From Acidimicrobiales bacterium (GTDB lineage Bacteria; Actinomycetota; Acidimicrobiia; Acidimicrobiales; SZUA-35): 64,000 bases of DNA. A program made the translations under genes and the position numbers. Where the stretch lies: NCBI GenBank assembly GCA_028285495.1, contig JANQPB010000029.1, positions 62,001-126,000 on the forward strand, given 5' to 3'. The notes under the pieces are model-generated. The model was given only the letters and a program-made list of their open reading frames with translations, did not search any database and was not told the DNA's origin. Positions 41,944 through 49,484 of the stretch are shown here, piece after piece; positions within the stretch are counted from its first letter, which is position 1, and every line of letters starts with the position of its first letter.

Positions 41944-42945
41944 TCAGCCGGTGCGATCGGTCGTCTGGACGGGGGACCCGACCGAGAGCCCGGCCAGCGT
42001 CGCCGCCACGTCCCGGAGGGCGTCGGCGACCGCTCCGACCTCGTCGGTGGCGTTGGAGACGGCGCCCATGATGGTCGACAGCTCGCCGACCGCCGTGGTC
42101 AGCTCGCGGGCCAGGGTGTCGATCGAGTCGACCGACTGCTTGGTCACGGTGGCGAGCGACTTCACCTCGCCGGCCACCACGCTGAAGCCCTTGCCGTGCT
42201 CGCCGGCCCTGGCCGCCTCGATGGTGGCGTTCAGCGCCAACAGGTTGGTCTGGTCGGCGACCTGGCCGATGTTGTCCGAGAGGCTCGCGATCTGCGACAT
42301 GCGCTCGCTCAGGCGCTCGGTGAGGTTCACCGCCTTCGCCATGTTGCTGGTCAGGCTGACGTCGTCGGCGACGTCGGTCAGCGTCCGGAGCTCGCCGGCC
42401 CACTCGACCAGCGCCTCGGCCTGGGAGCCGACCCTGGTCGACAACTCGTGCTCGTCGGTGATGTCGCGACCGATCGAGCAGATGGCCTCGATCCGGCCGC
42501 CGTCGTCGAAGATCACCCGGTCGGTCCAGCGCTGCCAGCGCTGCCGACCGTCCGGACCGAGCACCGGATGCTCGTTGACCGTGACCGGATCGCCCGGTGT
42601 CCGCCGACCGAGGTCCCGCAGGTGCTCGGCCACCAGGGGCCTGCTGTCGTCGTCGATCAGATCGAGGAAGCTGGTGCCGATCAGCCGCTCCGGGGTCGAG
42701 CCGTTCTGCTCGGCATAGGCCTGGTTGCACATCGCCAGGACGCCGTCGGTGTCGAAGCTGCAGATGTAGTCCGGCAGCACGTCGAGGACCGCGTGATCGA
42801 GCCGGTTGGACTCGAGCGCGGCCAGCGCCTCCAGCTCGGACGGGCTCGGGCCCGCCGGCACCGGGGGCGACGGGTCGGGCCCCGGCGGCTCGGGCGCGAC
42901 GGGCGGTCCGTCGATTCGTCGGCGACTCCTCCACAACCAGTTCAC
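41944..42945 (-). CDS. Soluble PAS-containing methyl-accepting chemotaxis protein
   Basis: 333 residues from a chosen GTG at 42945 (VNWLWRSRRR; an earlier start is possible, no ribosome site is seen). A proline-rich N-terminus is followed by a PAS domain (about 65-185; VLDVLPDYICSFDTDGVLAM, then EAICSIGRDITDEHE) and a short MCP signalling domain, whose hairpin tip is QVADQTNLLALNATIEAARAG and AGEVKSLATVTKQS. No transmembrane helix is seen, so it is cytoplasmic. No che or flagellar genes are in the window. It may serve a pilus-motility or other non-flagellar pathway, which is inference. Confidence 0.8.
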   Translation of the reverse strand: MNWLWRSRRRIDGPPVAPEPPGPDPSPPVPAGPSPSELEALAALESNRLDHAVLDVLPDYICSFDTDGVLAMCNQAYAEQNGSTPERLIGTSFLDLIDDDSRPLVAEHLRDLGRRTPGDPVTVNEHPVLGPDGRQRWQRWTDRVIFDDGGRIEAICSIGRDITDEHELSTRVGSQAEALVEWAGELRTLTDVADDVSLTSNMAKAVNLTERLSERMSQIASLSDNIGQVADQTNLLALNATIEAARAGEHGKGFSVVAGEVKSLATVTKQSVDSIDTLARELTTAVGELSTIMGAVSNATDEVGAVADALRDVAATLAGLSVGSPVQTTDRTG

Positions 42946-43015
42946 ACGGTTGGAGTCGGCGCCGCAGCCGAGGAACTGAGCGCCGAGCCGTTGTCGGCCC
43001 CCGGTGGCGGTCGGG

Positions 43016-43414
43016 TCAGCTGCGCTTGCGGCGCCGGGCCGGCTGCGGGAGGGCGGCCGTCGACCAGTCGCGGGGCAGATCCTCCGGCGGTGTCCGGAAG
43101 TCCTCGATGCAGCGCTCGGCCAGGGGGACCGCCTGCCCGGACCGCTGACGGTCACGGGCGGACACGTGGAGGCTCGGTGGAACCCGGGGGCTCTCGAACG
43201 AGCGCAGGTAGCCGGGGGACACCTTCGACAGCTCGTCCCACCCCTTCGAGTACATCCAGCCGGTGACGCCGGCGACGTCGCGGGCCTGGCGGCGGATGTC
43301 GTCGGGGACGTGGCGGCGACCGGCCCGCCTCGACACCCAGCCCTGGCCGGCCTCGCGCAGGCGGCGGCGGAGGCGTCGGAGCCTGGATTCGGTCGGTCCG
43401 CTGACGGAGCTCAC
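43016..43414 (-). CDS. Hypothetical basic protein
   Basis: 132 residues from GTG 43414, supported by TACGAT 6 bases upstream (leaderless pattern). It is Arg-rich at both ends (RLRRLRRRLREAG, QPARRRKRS) with a middle of mixed composition: DIRRQARDVAGVTGWMYSKGWDELSKV. No membrane segment, metal motif or known domain. It may bind nucleic acid by charge. The start is divergent from the helicase gene, 100 bases away. I do not recognise the family. Confidence 0.6.
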   Translation of the reverse strand: MSSVSGPTESRLRRLRRRLREAGQGWVSRRAGRRHVPDDIRRQARDVAGVTGWMYSKGWDELSKVSPGYLRSFESPRVPPSLHVSARDRQRSGQAVPLAERCIEDFRTPPEDLPRDWSTAALPQPARRRKRS

Positions 43415-43514
43415 AGTCAAATCGTAGCCGTGGCCGATGACACGGAGCCGATCGACCCATCCGGCGGCCCGGGGCGTTGGTGGCCGGCGGTGCGACCGGC
43501 AGACTGTCGGACCG

Positions 43515-45176
43515 ATGGCCGCCTCGACCCTCCGCCTCCGGCCCTGGCAGCGCCGTGCCCTGGACGCCTTCCGGGACGGCAACAGGGACGGCGACCCCCG
43601 CGACTTCCTCGCCGTCGCCACCCCGGGGGCGGGCAAGACCACGTTTGCCATCACCGCAGCCCGGCTCACGATGCCGAACCTGCCCGGCCGGTTGGTGGTC
43701 GTCGCTCCGACCCGCCACCTCAAGGAGCAGTGGGCCGACGCCGCCGCCCGGTTCGGCCTCGGTCTGGTCACCGACTGGAACCCCGGCGACCTCCTCCCGG
43801 CCGACAGTCACGGCCTGGTCACCACCTACCAGCAGGTCGGCAGCTCACCCGATCCGTTCTTCGCCCTGTCCCAGGGCGGGTTCGTCATCCTCGACGAGAT
43901 CCATCACGCCGGTGAGGAGCGGTCGTGGGGTGAAGGGGTGAAGGTGGCCTTCGACGCCGCCGGTCGTCGTCTCGCCCTCTCGGGCACCCCGTTCCGCAGC
44001 GACACCCGGTCGATCCCGTTCGTGCGCTACCACCTCGACGAGGCGGTGCCCGACATCGAGTACGGCTACGGCGATGCCCTGGCCGACGGCCGGGTGGTCC
44101 GCCCCGTCTACTTCCCCCGCTTCGGCGGCCACATGGAGTGGACGGCGCCGGACGGGGCCCAGCTCGCCGCCAGCTTCGACGACCCGCTGGCCCGGACCCA
44201 GGCCAACCAGCGGCTGCGGGCGGCCCTCAGCCTCGAGGGCGAGTGGCTGCCGACCGTGCTCGGCGAGGCCAACCAGCAGCTCGTCCGCATCCGGGAGCGC
44301 CATCCGGATGCCGGCGGTCTGGTCATCGCCATCGACCAGGACCACGCCAGGCGCATCGTCGAGCTGCTCCGCCGCCGGTTCCGGGTGAGGGCCGCCATCG
44401 CCACCAGCGAGGATCCCGATGCCTCGAGGAAGATCTCCGACTTCGCCGCCGGCACCGATCCGTGGATCGTCGCCGTGCGGATGATCTCGGAGGGGGTCGA
44501 CATCCCCCGGCTCCGGGTCGGCGTGTACGCGACGACCACGACGACGGAGCTGTTCTTCCGCCAGGCGGTCGGCCGCATCGTCCGCCACGTCAGCGGCATC
44601 GGGGCCCAGCGGGCCTACATGTTCCTGCCGGACGACCACCGCCTCCGCCACTTCGGGCACACGATCGCCGACGTCCGCCGCCACAGCCTCCGCAAGGAGA
44701 CCCGCGACGGCGCCGACGAGCGCGAGGTCGCCGACGGCGCCGACCAGATGTCGCTCTTCGCCGTGCACTCGGCCACGGCGTCCGAGGTCGAGGCCGACAT
44801 CTTCCTCGACGAGCCGGACGATCCGGACCACCACGAGGCCGACGGTGGGGCGGAGGGCGGCGGCGTCGACCCGGAGCTGCTCATCGACCTGACGTCGGTG
44901 CCGCTGCCCGGATTGGCGACGGCCGCAAGCGGGCTGGGCGCCACCCCGGGCGACCGCAACGAGCGGGATCGGCTCCGCCGGGTCAACGCCGACCTGGCCC
45001 GCCAGCTCGTCGACCTGACCGGCATGCCACACAAGACGGTCAACGGCGAGCTGAACCGTCGGGCCGGGGTGACGAAGATCGCCGAGGCCACGATCCTGCA
45101 GCTCAACAAGCGGTCCCGAGCGGCCGAGGAGTGGCTCAGGCAGGAGAACCGCCGCCGTCGGTTCTCGGCGTTCTGA
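43515..45176 (+). CDS. Superfamily II DEAD/DEAH-box helicase
   Basis: 553 residues. Helicase motifs: LRPWQRRALDAF (Q-like), Walker A ATPGAGKTTFAITAA, LVTTYQQV (Ib), DEIHHAGEE (motif II), LALSGTPFRSDTRSIPF (motif III with TGT-type), RMISEGVDIPRLRVGVYAT (V), and FFRQAVGRIVRH (VI). It resembles UvsW/RAD25-type or restriction-like ResIII helicases. The C-terminal 100 residues contain an acidic stretch (DEPDDPDHHEADG) and a Lys/Arg-rich ending. No nuclease or methylase is beside it. Next to a DNA ligase and a NUDIX enzyme in convergent direction, it may belong to repair. Confidence 0.88.
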   Translation: MAASTLRLRPWQRRALDAFRDGNRDGDPRDFLAVATPGAGKTTFAITAARLTMPNLPGRLVVVAPTRHLKEQWADAAARFGLGLVTDWNPGDLLPADSHGLVTTYQQVGSSPDPFFALSQGGFVILDEIHHAGEERSWGEGVKVAFDAAGRRLALSGTPFRSDTRSIPFVRYHLDEAVPDIEYGYGDALADGRVVRPVYFPRFGGHMEWTAPDGAQLAASFDDPLARTQANQRLRAALSLEGEWLPTVLGEANQQLVRIRERHPDAGGLVIAIDQDHARRIVELLRRRFRVRAAIATSEDPDASRKISDFAAGTDPWIVAVRMISEGVDIPRLRVGVYATTTTTELFFRQAVGRIVRHVSGIGAQRAYMFLPDDHRLRHFGHTIADVRRHSLRKETRDGADEREVADGADQMSLFAVHSATASEVEADIFLDEPDDPDHHEADGGAEGGGVDPELLIDLTSVPLPGLATAASGLGATPGDRNERDRLRRVNADLARQLVDLTGMPHKTVNGELNRRAGVTKIAEATILQLNKRSRAAEEWLRQENRRRRFSAF

Positions 45177-45242
45177 CGGCACCGACCCGCGCCGCCACCG
45201 GACGGGATCGACGTGCACCGCCAGCGGCTGGTGTCGGCCGCC

Positions 45243-46850
45243 TCAGGCCCCCGGTAGGAGGGCCCGCACCGCGTCGATGGTGTCGGCGGTCGCCGGGTCG
45301 CGGTCGGGCCGGTAGCCGCGGACCCGGGCGAACCGGAGCGCCACCCCGCCGGGGTAGCGGGTCGAGGACTGGGCCCCGTCGAGTGCGATCTCGACGACCA
45401 GTTCCGGCCGCACGTGCACGGTGTGTCCGGACTCGCCGACCTGGCGGTGCAGGAACTGCTCGGTCTGCCAGCCGAGCAGCTCGTCGGTCAGGCCCTTGAA
45501 CGTCTTGCCGACCATCACGAAGTCGCCGGTGTCGGGGTTGCGGGCCCCGAGGTGCAGGTTCGACAGCCAGCCCTGCCGCCGGCCGTGCCCCCACTCGGCG
45601 GCCAACACCACCAGGTCGAGGGTGTGGACCGGCTTGACCTTGCGCCAGGACTTGCCCCGCCGCCCGGCCTCGTAGCGGCTGTCGGCTCCCTTGACCATGA
45701 CACCCTCGTGGCCCCGGGCGATGGCGTCGTCGAGGTGGGCCTGCGCCTCGTCCCGATCGGTCGTGAACCGCTGGGGCACGCAGCGCTCGGAGGCCAGCCG
45801 GTGCAGCGCCGCCAGGCGCTCCCGCAGCGGTCGGTCGATCAGGCTCTCGCCGTCGAGTGCCATCAGGTCGAAGAAGTAGGGACGGAGGCCGGCGGCGGCC
45901 CCGTCCGAGTCGGTGCCGAGCGCGCTCATCGTCTCCTGGAAGGCGAGCGGGTTGGCCGCCGTGGCCTCGGCGGGGTCGTCGCCGCCGCTGTCGCCGAGGT
46001 CGCCGTCGCCGAACAGGCCGAGGATCTCACCGTCGATGACGGCGGAGCGGCAGTCGAGGTCGCGGGCGGCGGCCACGACCTGGGGCAGCCGCTTCGTGAC
46101 GTCGTTGAGGTTGCGGGTGTAGACGGCGACCTCGTCGCCGTCGAGGTGGATCTGGACCCTGGCCCCGTCGAGCTTCCACTCGACCGACACCTCGCCGCCG
46201 GCCGCCTCCAGCGCCTCGCCGACGTCGGCCGCGGTCGAGGCCAGCATCGGCTGGATCGGTCGCCCGACCACGAGGTCGACCGCATCGAGCGCCTCGGCAC
46301 CGTCGAGCAGGGCGATGGCCGTCGCCTCGCCGAGGTCGCCCCGGAGCATGACGGCGCGGCGCATCGCCGCCGCCTTGACCCCGGCGGCCTTGGCCGCAGC
46401 GTCGGTCATGACGCCGGCGAGCGCCCCCTGACGGGCGTCGCCGATCAGCACCCGCCTGACGAACTCGCGCTCGGCCGGCTCGCACCGACCCAGGAACTCG
46501 CTCAGCAGGGCCTGGCGCCCGGCCTCCGAGCCGGGGCCGGTCGTGACCGCGATCTCGCTGAGCAGGGCATCGAAGGCCAACACGTCGGCTCCGGTCCCGT
46601 CGTCGGCCGGGGCGTCGGCGTCATCGGCGGCCGTCGCCCCGCTCGGAGCGGTCGGGACCTTGGCCACGGTGGCCCAGCCGACGCCGATGGCTCCCTGGCG
46701 GGGCTTGGCCAGCAGCATCCCGACGGCCGGCACGATCTCGGCCGGGGCCAGCCGCCGCAGCAGCGCCGCCAGGAGCTCACCCTTCTCCTTGCGACTCGAC
46801 GTCGCCCGCAACGCGTCGGTCGTGTCGGCCAGCTCCCGGAGTCGGGTCAT
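45243..46850 (-). CDS. ATP-dependent DNA ligase (LigB-type)
   Basis: 535 residues. Nucleotidyltransferase motif I KxDG is VEWKLDGARVQIHLDG (Lys near residue 226). Others: RNLNDVTKRLP, AVIDGEI, PYFFDLMALDGESLID, EGVMVKGADSRYEAGRRGKSWRKVKP (motifs IV and V). An N-terminal DNA-binding domain of about 200 residues includes a low-complexity insert (ATAADDADAPADDG). Length and domain order match actinobacterial ATP-dependent ligases with N-terminal DNA-binding domains. A function in repair, beside an NAD-dependent LigA elsewhere, is likely. The NUDIX gene is upstream and co-oriented. Confidence 0.9.
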   Translation of the reverse strand: MTRLRELADTTDALRATSSRKEKGELLAALLRRLAPAEIVPAVGMLLAKPRQGAIGVGWATVAKVPTAPSGATAADDADAPADDGTGADVLAFDALLSEIAVTTGPGSEAGRQALLSEFLGRCEPAEREFVRRVLIGDARQGALAGVMTDAAAKAAGVKAAAMRRAVMLRGDLGEATAIALLDGAEALDAVDLVVGRPIQPMLASTAADVGEALEAAGGEVSVEWKLDGARVQIHLDGDEVAVYTRNLNDVTKRLPQVVAAARDLDCRSAVIDGEILGLFGDGDLGDSGGDDPAEATAANPLAFQETMSALGTDSDGAAAGLRPYFFDLMALDGESLIDRPLRERLAALHRLASERCVPQRFTTDRDEAQAHLDDAIARGHEGVMVKGADSRYEAGRRGKSWRKVKPVHTLDLVVLAAEWGHGRRQGWLSNLHLGARNPDTGDFVMVGKTFKGLTDELLGWQTEQFLHRQVGESGHTVHVRPELVVEIALDGAQSSTRYPGGVALRFARVRGYRPDRDPATADTIDAVRALLPGA

Positions 46851-46881
46851 GCCGGGGCCAGCCGGTCGGGACCGGTGACGA

Positions 46882-47610
46882 TCATCGCCAGGCGAACACC
46901 GGCTGCTCGTAGCCGTCGACCCTGGTGGCGCGACCGTCGTAGGCCACGGCCCGGAACTGGTGGATGATGGCCCCCGTCGGCGCGTGGATCAGGTCGCCGC
47001 CGACCGGGACCTGGATCACCGGCCGATCGCTCTCGGGGATGGCGACGAACCTCGGCTCCCGCTCGAGCTCGGCGATCGCCACCCGGTGGACCGACGCCAC
47101 CTCGGCCGGGTTGGCCACCGGCTCGGCCCCGGCGGGAGCCCAGAACACGAACGGGCTGATCACGTAGCCGGAGCGGGTCGGGTAGTCGTCGAGCCGCCCG
47201 AGCAGGTCGCCGGCGCCGAGCCGCAGGCCGATCTCCTCGTCGACCTCCCGCATGGCCGCCTCGAGCGGCGTCTCGCCGTCGTCGATGCGGCCACCGGGCA
47301 GGGCCCACTGGTTGGTGTGGGACCGCAGGCCGGCGCCGCGTCGGGTCAGGATGATGGCGGCCCCGCCCGCGGTGCCGTCGATCCGGCCGGTCAGGCCGTC
47401 GAGGTCGACGCCGGGGATGTCGGAGATCAGGTGCAGCCGCTCGATCTCGGTCGGATCGTCGCCGTGCTCGTCTGCGTCGGAGTCGATGACCACGACGGCG
47501 ACGGCGGCGTGCCGTCGCCCGTCGAGCCGGTGGTCGCGAGCGGCGTGCCGGTCCAAGTTGGCCCGCAGCCGGCGATGGAGCTCGGGGTCGAAGTCGATTG
47601 GCGGCGCCAC
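46882..47610 (-). CDS. NUDIX hydrolase
   Basis: 242 residues from GTG 47610, chosen because TACGGT (47617-47622) lies 6 bases upstream. An in-frame GTG seven codons earlier is possible. The NUDIX box GRIDDGETPLEAAMREVDEEIGL-like is complete (G-x5-E-x7-R-E-V-x-E-E-x-G, about residues 105-127). A preceding strand is NQWALPGG. The C-terminus EPRFVAIPESDRPVIQVPVGG and AFVFWAPAG-like regions suggest a CoA-pyrophosphatase type, like NudL. It shares direction with the DNA ligase gene 32 bases downstream. Confidence 0.85.
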   Translation of the reverse strand: MAPPIDFDPELHRRLRANLDRHAARDHRLDGRRHAAVAVVVIDSDADEHGDDPTEIERLHLISDIPGVDLDGLTGRIDGTAGGAAIILTRRGAGLRSHTNQWALPGGRIDDGETPLEAAMREVDEEIGLRLGAGDLLGRLDDYPTRSGYVISPFVFWAPAGAEPVANPAEVASVHRVAIAELEREPRFVAIPESDRPVIQVPVGGDLIHAPTGAIIHQFRAVAYDGRATRVDGYEQPVFAWR

Positions 47611-47709
47611 GCCACCACCGTAGGCCACCACCGGGCGGCTCGTTCACTCCGAGCGCGCCGCCCCGATCGCCGGCCGGCGCAGCGGCGCGACCCGGCTGGC
47701 GCAGCGGCG

Positions 47710-47952
47710 CTACTCGGCCGCCGCCGCTCTGGCCAGACGCCGCCGCTGGCGTCGGCGCCGCCATCGCTGCACGAGGCGCATCGCAGCACCGCCGGCCAGG
47801 GCCAGCTCGACCGGTGAGGTGCCGGCCGGCGAACCGGTCCCGTTGCGCCCCCGGCGGGCGAGTCGGTTGGCGGCCGCCCCGACCAGGGCCACGTCGGAGA
47901 GCAGACCGACCACCGGGAACCGGCGATCGAGACGATTGCGGAGGAATCCCAT
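47710..47952 (-). CDS. Small hypothetical protein divergent from ribH
   Basis: 80 residues from ATG 47952. A leaderless start is suggested by TAGTTT 7 bases upstream (47960-47965). It begins GFLRNRLDRRFPVVGLLSDVALVGAAANRL, a weakly hydrophobic central helix, and ends in a very basic tail (RLVQRWRRRRQRRRLARAAAAE). Such small basic proteins may be membrane-associated or nucleic-acid-binding. No family is recognised. Its start region overlaps the ribH promoter. Confidence 0.55.
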   Translation of the reverse strand: MGFLRNRLDRRFPVVGLLSDVALVGAAANRLARRGRNGTGSPAGTSPVELALAGGAAMRLVQRWRRRRQRRRLARAAAAE

Positions 47953-47959
47953 GCCAGAC

Positions 47960-47969
47960 AAACTACTGT
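47960..47969. promoter_or_regulatory. Overlapping divergent -10 boxes
   Basis: On the minus strand TAGTTT (47960-47965) lies 7 bases before ATG 47952 of the small gene. On the plus strand TACTGT (47964-47969) could start ribH, with GAAGGGTG as ribosome site. Two -10 boxes share bases, so the promoters likely compete. Confidence 0.4.
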
Positions 47970-48001
47970 CGGTCCGTCGTCGAGCGAAGGGTGACCGCCC
48001 C

Positions 48002-48499
48002 GTGGCATCTGAGGAGCAGCGGGCCCAGGTCCCCGACAAGCTGACCGGGACCGGCTTGACCATCGGCATCGTCCGGGCCCGTTGGAACGGTGAGATCGTC
48101 CGGCGGTTGGCCGGCGGCGTCGAGCGCGGACTCGCCGGCCTGAAGGTCACCCGCACGGTCGAGGTCGAGGTGCCGGGCTGCTTCGAGATCCCGCTGGCGG
48201 CCCAGTACCTGGCCGGCTCCGGCCAGGTGGATGCGGTGGTCTGCATCGGTGCCGTGATCCGGGGCGAGACCACCCACTACGAGCTGGTCGCCGAAGGTTG
48301 CGGCCGCGGCGTCCAGGACGTGCAGCTCGCCACCGGGGTCCCGGTCCTGTTCGGCGTCGTCACCGTCGAGAACGAGGCGCAGGCGCTGGCTCGCAGCGAG
48401 GGCGCCGGCGGTCACAACGTCGGCGAGGAGGCGGCGACGGGCGCGGTCGAGATGGCCCGCCTGGCCCAGCGCTGGGCCCCCTACCGGCAGCGGTCCTGA
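48002..48499 (+). CDS. ribH: 6,7-dimethyl-8-ribityllumazine synthase
   Basis: 165 residues from GTG 48002 (typical family length, with GAAGGGTG about 10 bases upstream). An in-frame ATG at 47951 with GGAGG before it would add 17 residues. Penultimate step of riboflavin synthesis: condenses 5-amino-6-ribitylaminouracil and dihydroxybutanone phosphate. Motifs: IGIVRARWNGEI, VEVPGCFEIPLAAQYLA, VDAVVCIGAVIRGETTHYELVAEG with the catalytic His, and VPVLFGVVTVENEAQAL. The other riboflavin genes are not in this window. Confidence 0.92.
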   Translation: MASEEQRAQVPDKLTGTGLTIGIVRARWNGEIVRRLAGGVERGLAGLKVTRTVEVEVPGCFEIPLAAQYLAGSGQVDAVVCIGAVIRGETTHYELVAEGCGRGVQDVQLATGVPVLFGVVTVENEAQALARSEGAGGHNVGEEAATGAVEMARLAQRWAPYRQRS

Positions 48500-48504
48500 C
48501 GCCA

Positions 48505-48530
48505 GCTGCGCCCGCCGAACCGGGCGCAGC
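48505..48530. terminator. Hairpin between ribH and coiled-coil gene B
   Basis: GCTGCGCCCG (48505-48514), loop CCGAAC, CGGGCGCAGC (48521-48530): a perfect 10-bp stem six bases past the ribH stop. It divides convergent genes and is a candidate bidirectional terminator. Confidence 0.55.
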
Positions 48531-48533
48531 CGA

Positions 48534-49316
48534 TCAGCCCCGGCCGGATGCGGTCAGGCGCCGGTAGCGGCGCCTGGCGAGCCACCCCATGACCGCAAAG
48601 GCGTTGGCTGCGTCCCGCTCGGCCCTGGCCGAGCGGTCGATGGCCTCGCCGCAGGCCTGACGCTCGGCCTCGGCCAGCGCCATCTCCCTGGTCACCCGGT
48701 TGCGCAGCTCGGTCACCTTGGCGTCGGCGGCGGCCCGGGCCAGCCGCTCCTCGCGGTAGCGGTCGGCGGTCACCAGCCGCTCGTGACGCTCGATCTCCAG
48801 CTCGCTGGTCAGCCGGTTGTGGTTGTGGTTGAGCGCGCTGAGGGCGTTCGCGGCCTCCTGGGCCCGCGTCTCGGCGAGGACGCGCTCCTCCTGCGCGCCG
48901 AGCAGCCGGTCGAGCAGCGCGAGATCGATGACCTCGCTGACCGACGGCGGGCCCGCGACCGGTGCCTCCGCCGGCTCCGCCCTCGGCGGTCGGGCTGGCC
49001 GGGGCGACGGTTGGCTCGCTGGGGTCGGCAGCTGTGGTGGCGCCGGTGCATCCGGCGTCGCCGTCGACTCGTCGACGGGCACGACCGAGGCGGCGTCGAA
49101 CGCCACCAGTGCCCTGGCCCCGCGGAGATCGATCGTCCAGCCGTTGCGGGCGGCGACCACCGGGAGCGAGCGCTCGGGAATGACCCAGTCCGACTCGTGC
49201 CCGTCGCCCGCCCGGCGGGCCTCGGGCAGCGCTCCCATCCGGATCAGACGGGAGAGGGCGCCATCGTCGACGCCCAATTGCCTGCCCGCCTGACTCAGTG
49301 TGAGTGTCGCCTCCAT
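48534..49316 (-). CDS. MerR/excisionase-like HTH plus coiled-coil protein (paralog B)
   Basis: 260 residues. N-terminal HTH: LSQAGRQLGVDDGALSRLI, GALPEARRAGDG, DWVIPERSLPVVAARNGWTIDL. A proline-rich linker (about 90-115) is followed by a long coiled coil (about 125-245, e.g. RVLAETRAQEAANALSAL and RSARAERDAANAF), then the tail VMGWLARRRYRRLT. This matches the gene at 15767-16444 part by part, so the two form a small paralogous family. The proline linker is found only in this copy. Two co-directed neighbours are unrelated. The function is not known; a DNA-binding scaffold like KfrA is a guess. Confidence 0.8.
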   Translation of the reverse strand: MEATLTLSQAGRQLGVDDGALSRLIRMGALPEARRAGDGHESDWVIPERSLPVVAARNGWTIDLRGARALVAFDAASVVPVDESTATPDAPAPPQLPTPASQPSPRPARPPRAEPAEAPVAGPPSVSEVIDLALLDRLLGAQEERVLAETRAQEAANALSALNHNHNRLTSELEIERHERLVTADRYREERLARAAADAKVTELRNRVTREMALAEAERQACGEAIDRSARAERDAANAFAVMGWLARRRYRRLTASGRG

Positions 49317-49484
49317 CGGCTTGGTGTGCCTCCAACTCGTTCGACAAACAACGACCAGCGGAGTCGCGCCCGCTGTAGCCGCCGAACAACGTAGAGCGCG
49401 AACTGCGCCGACGGGTGGATGCTCGGCATTCGTGACGATCGCGCCCGAACGGAGGCGGCCGGGGCCGTCGACCGCCTCGGCCGA

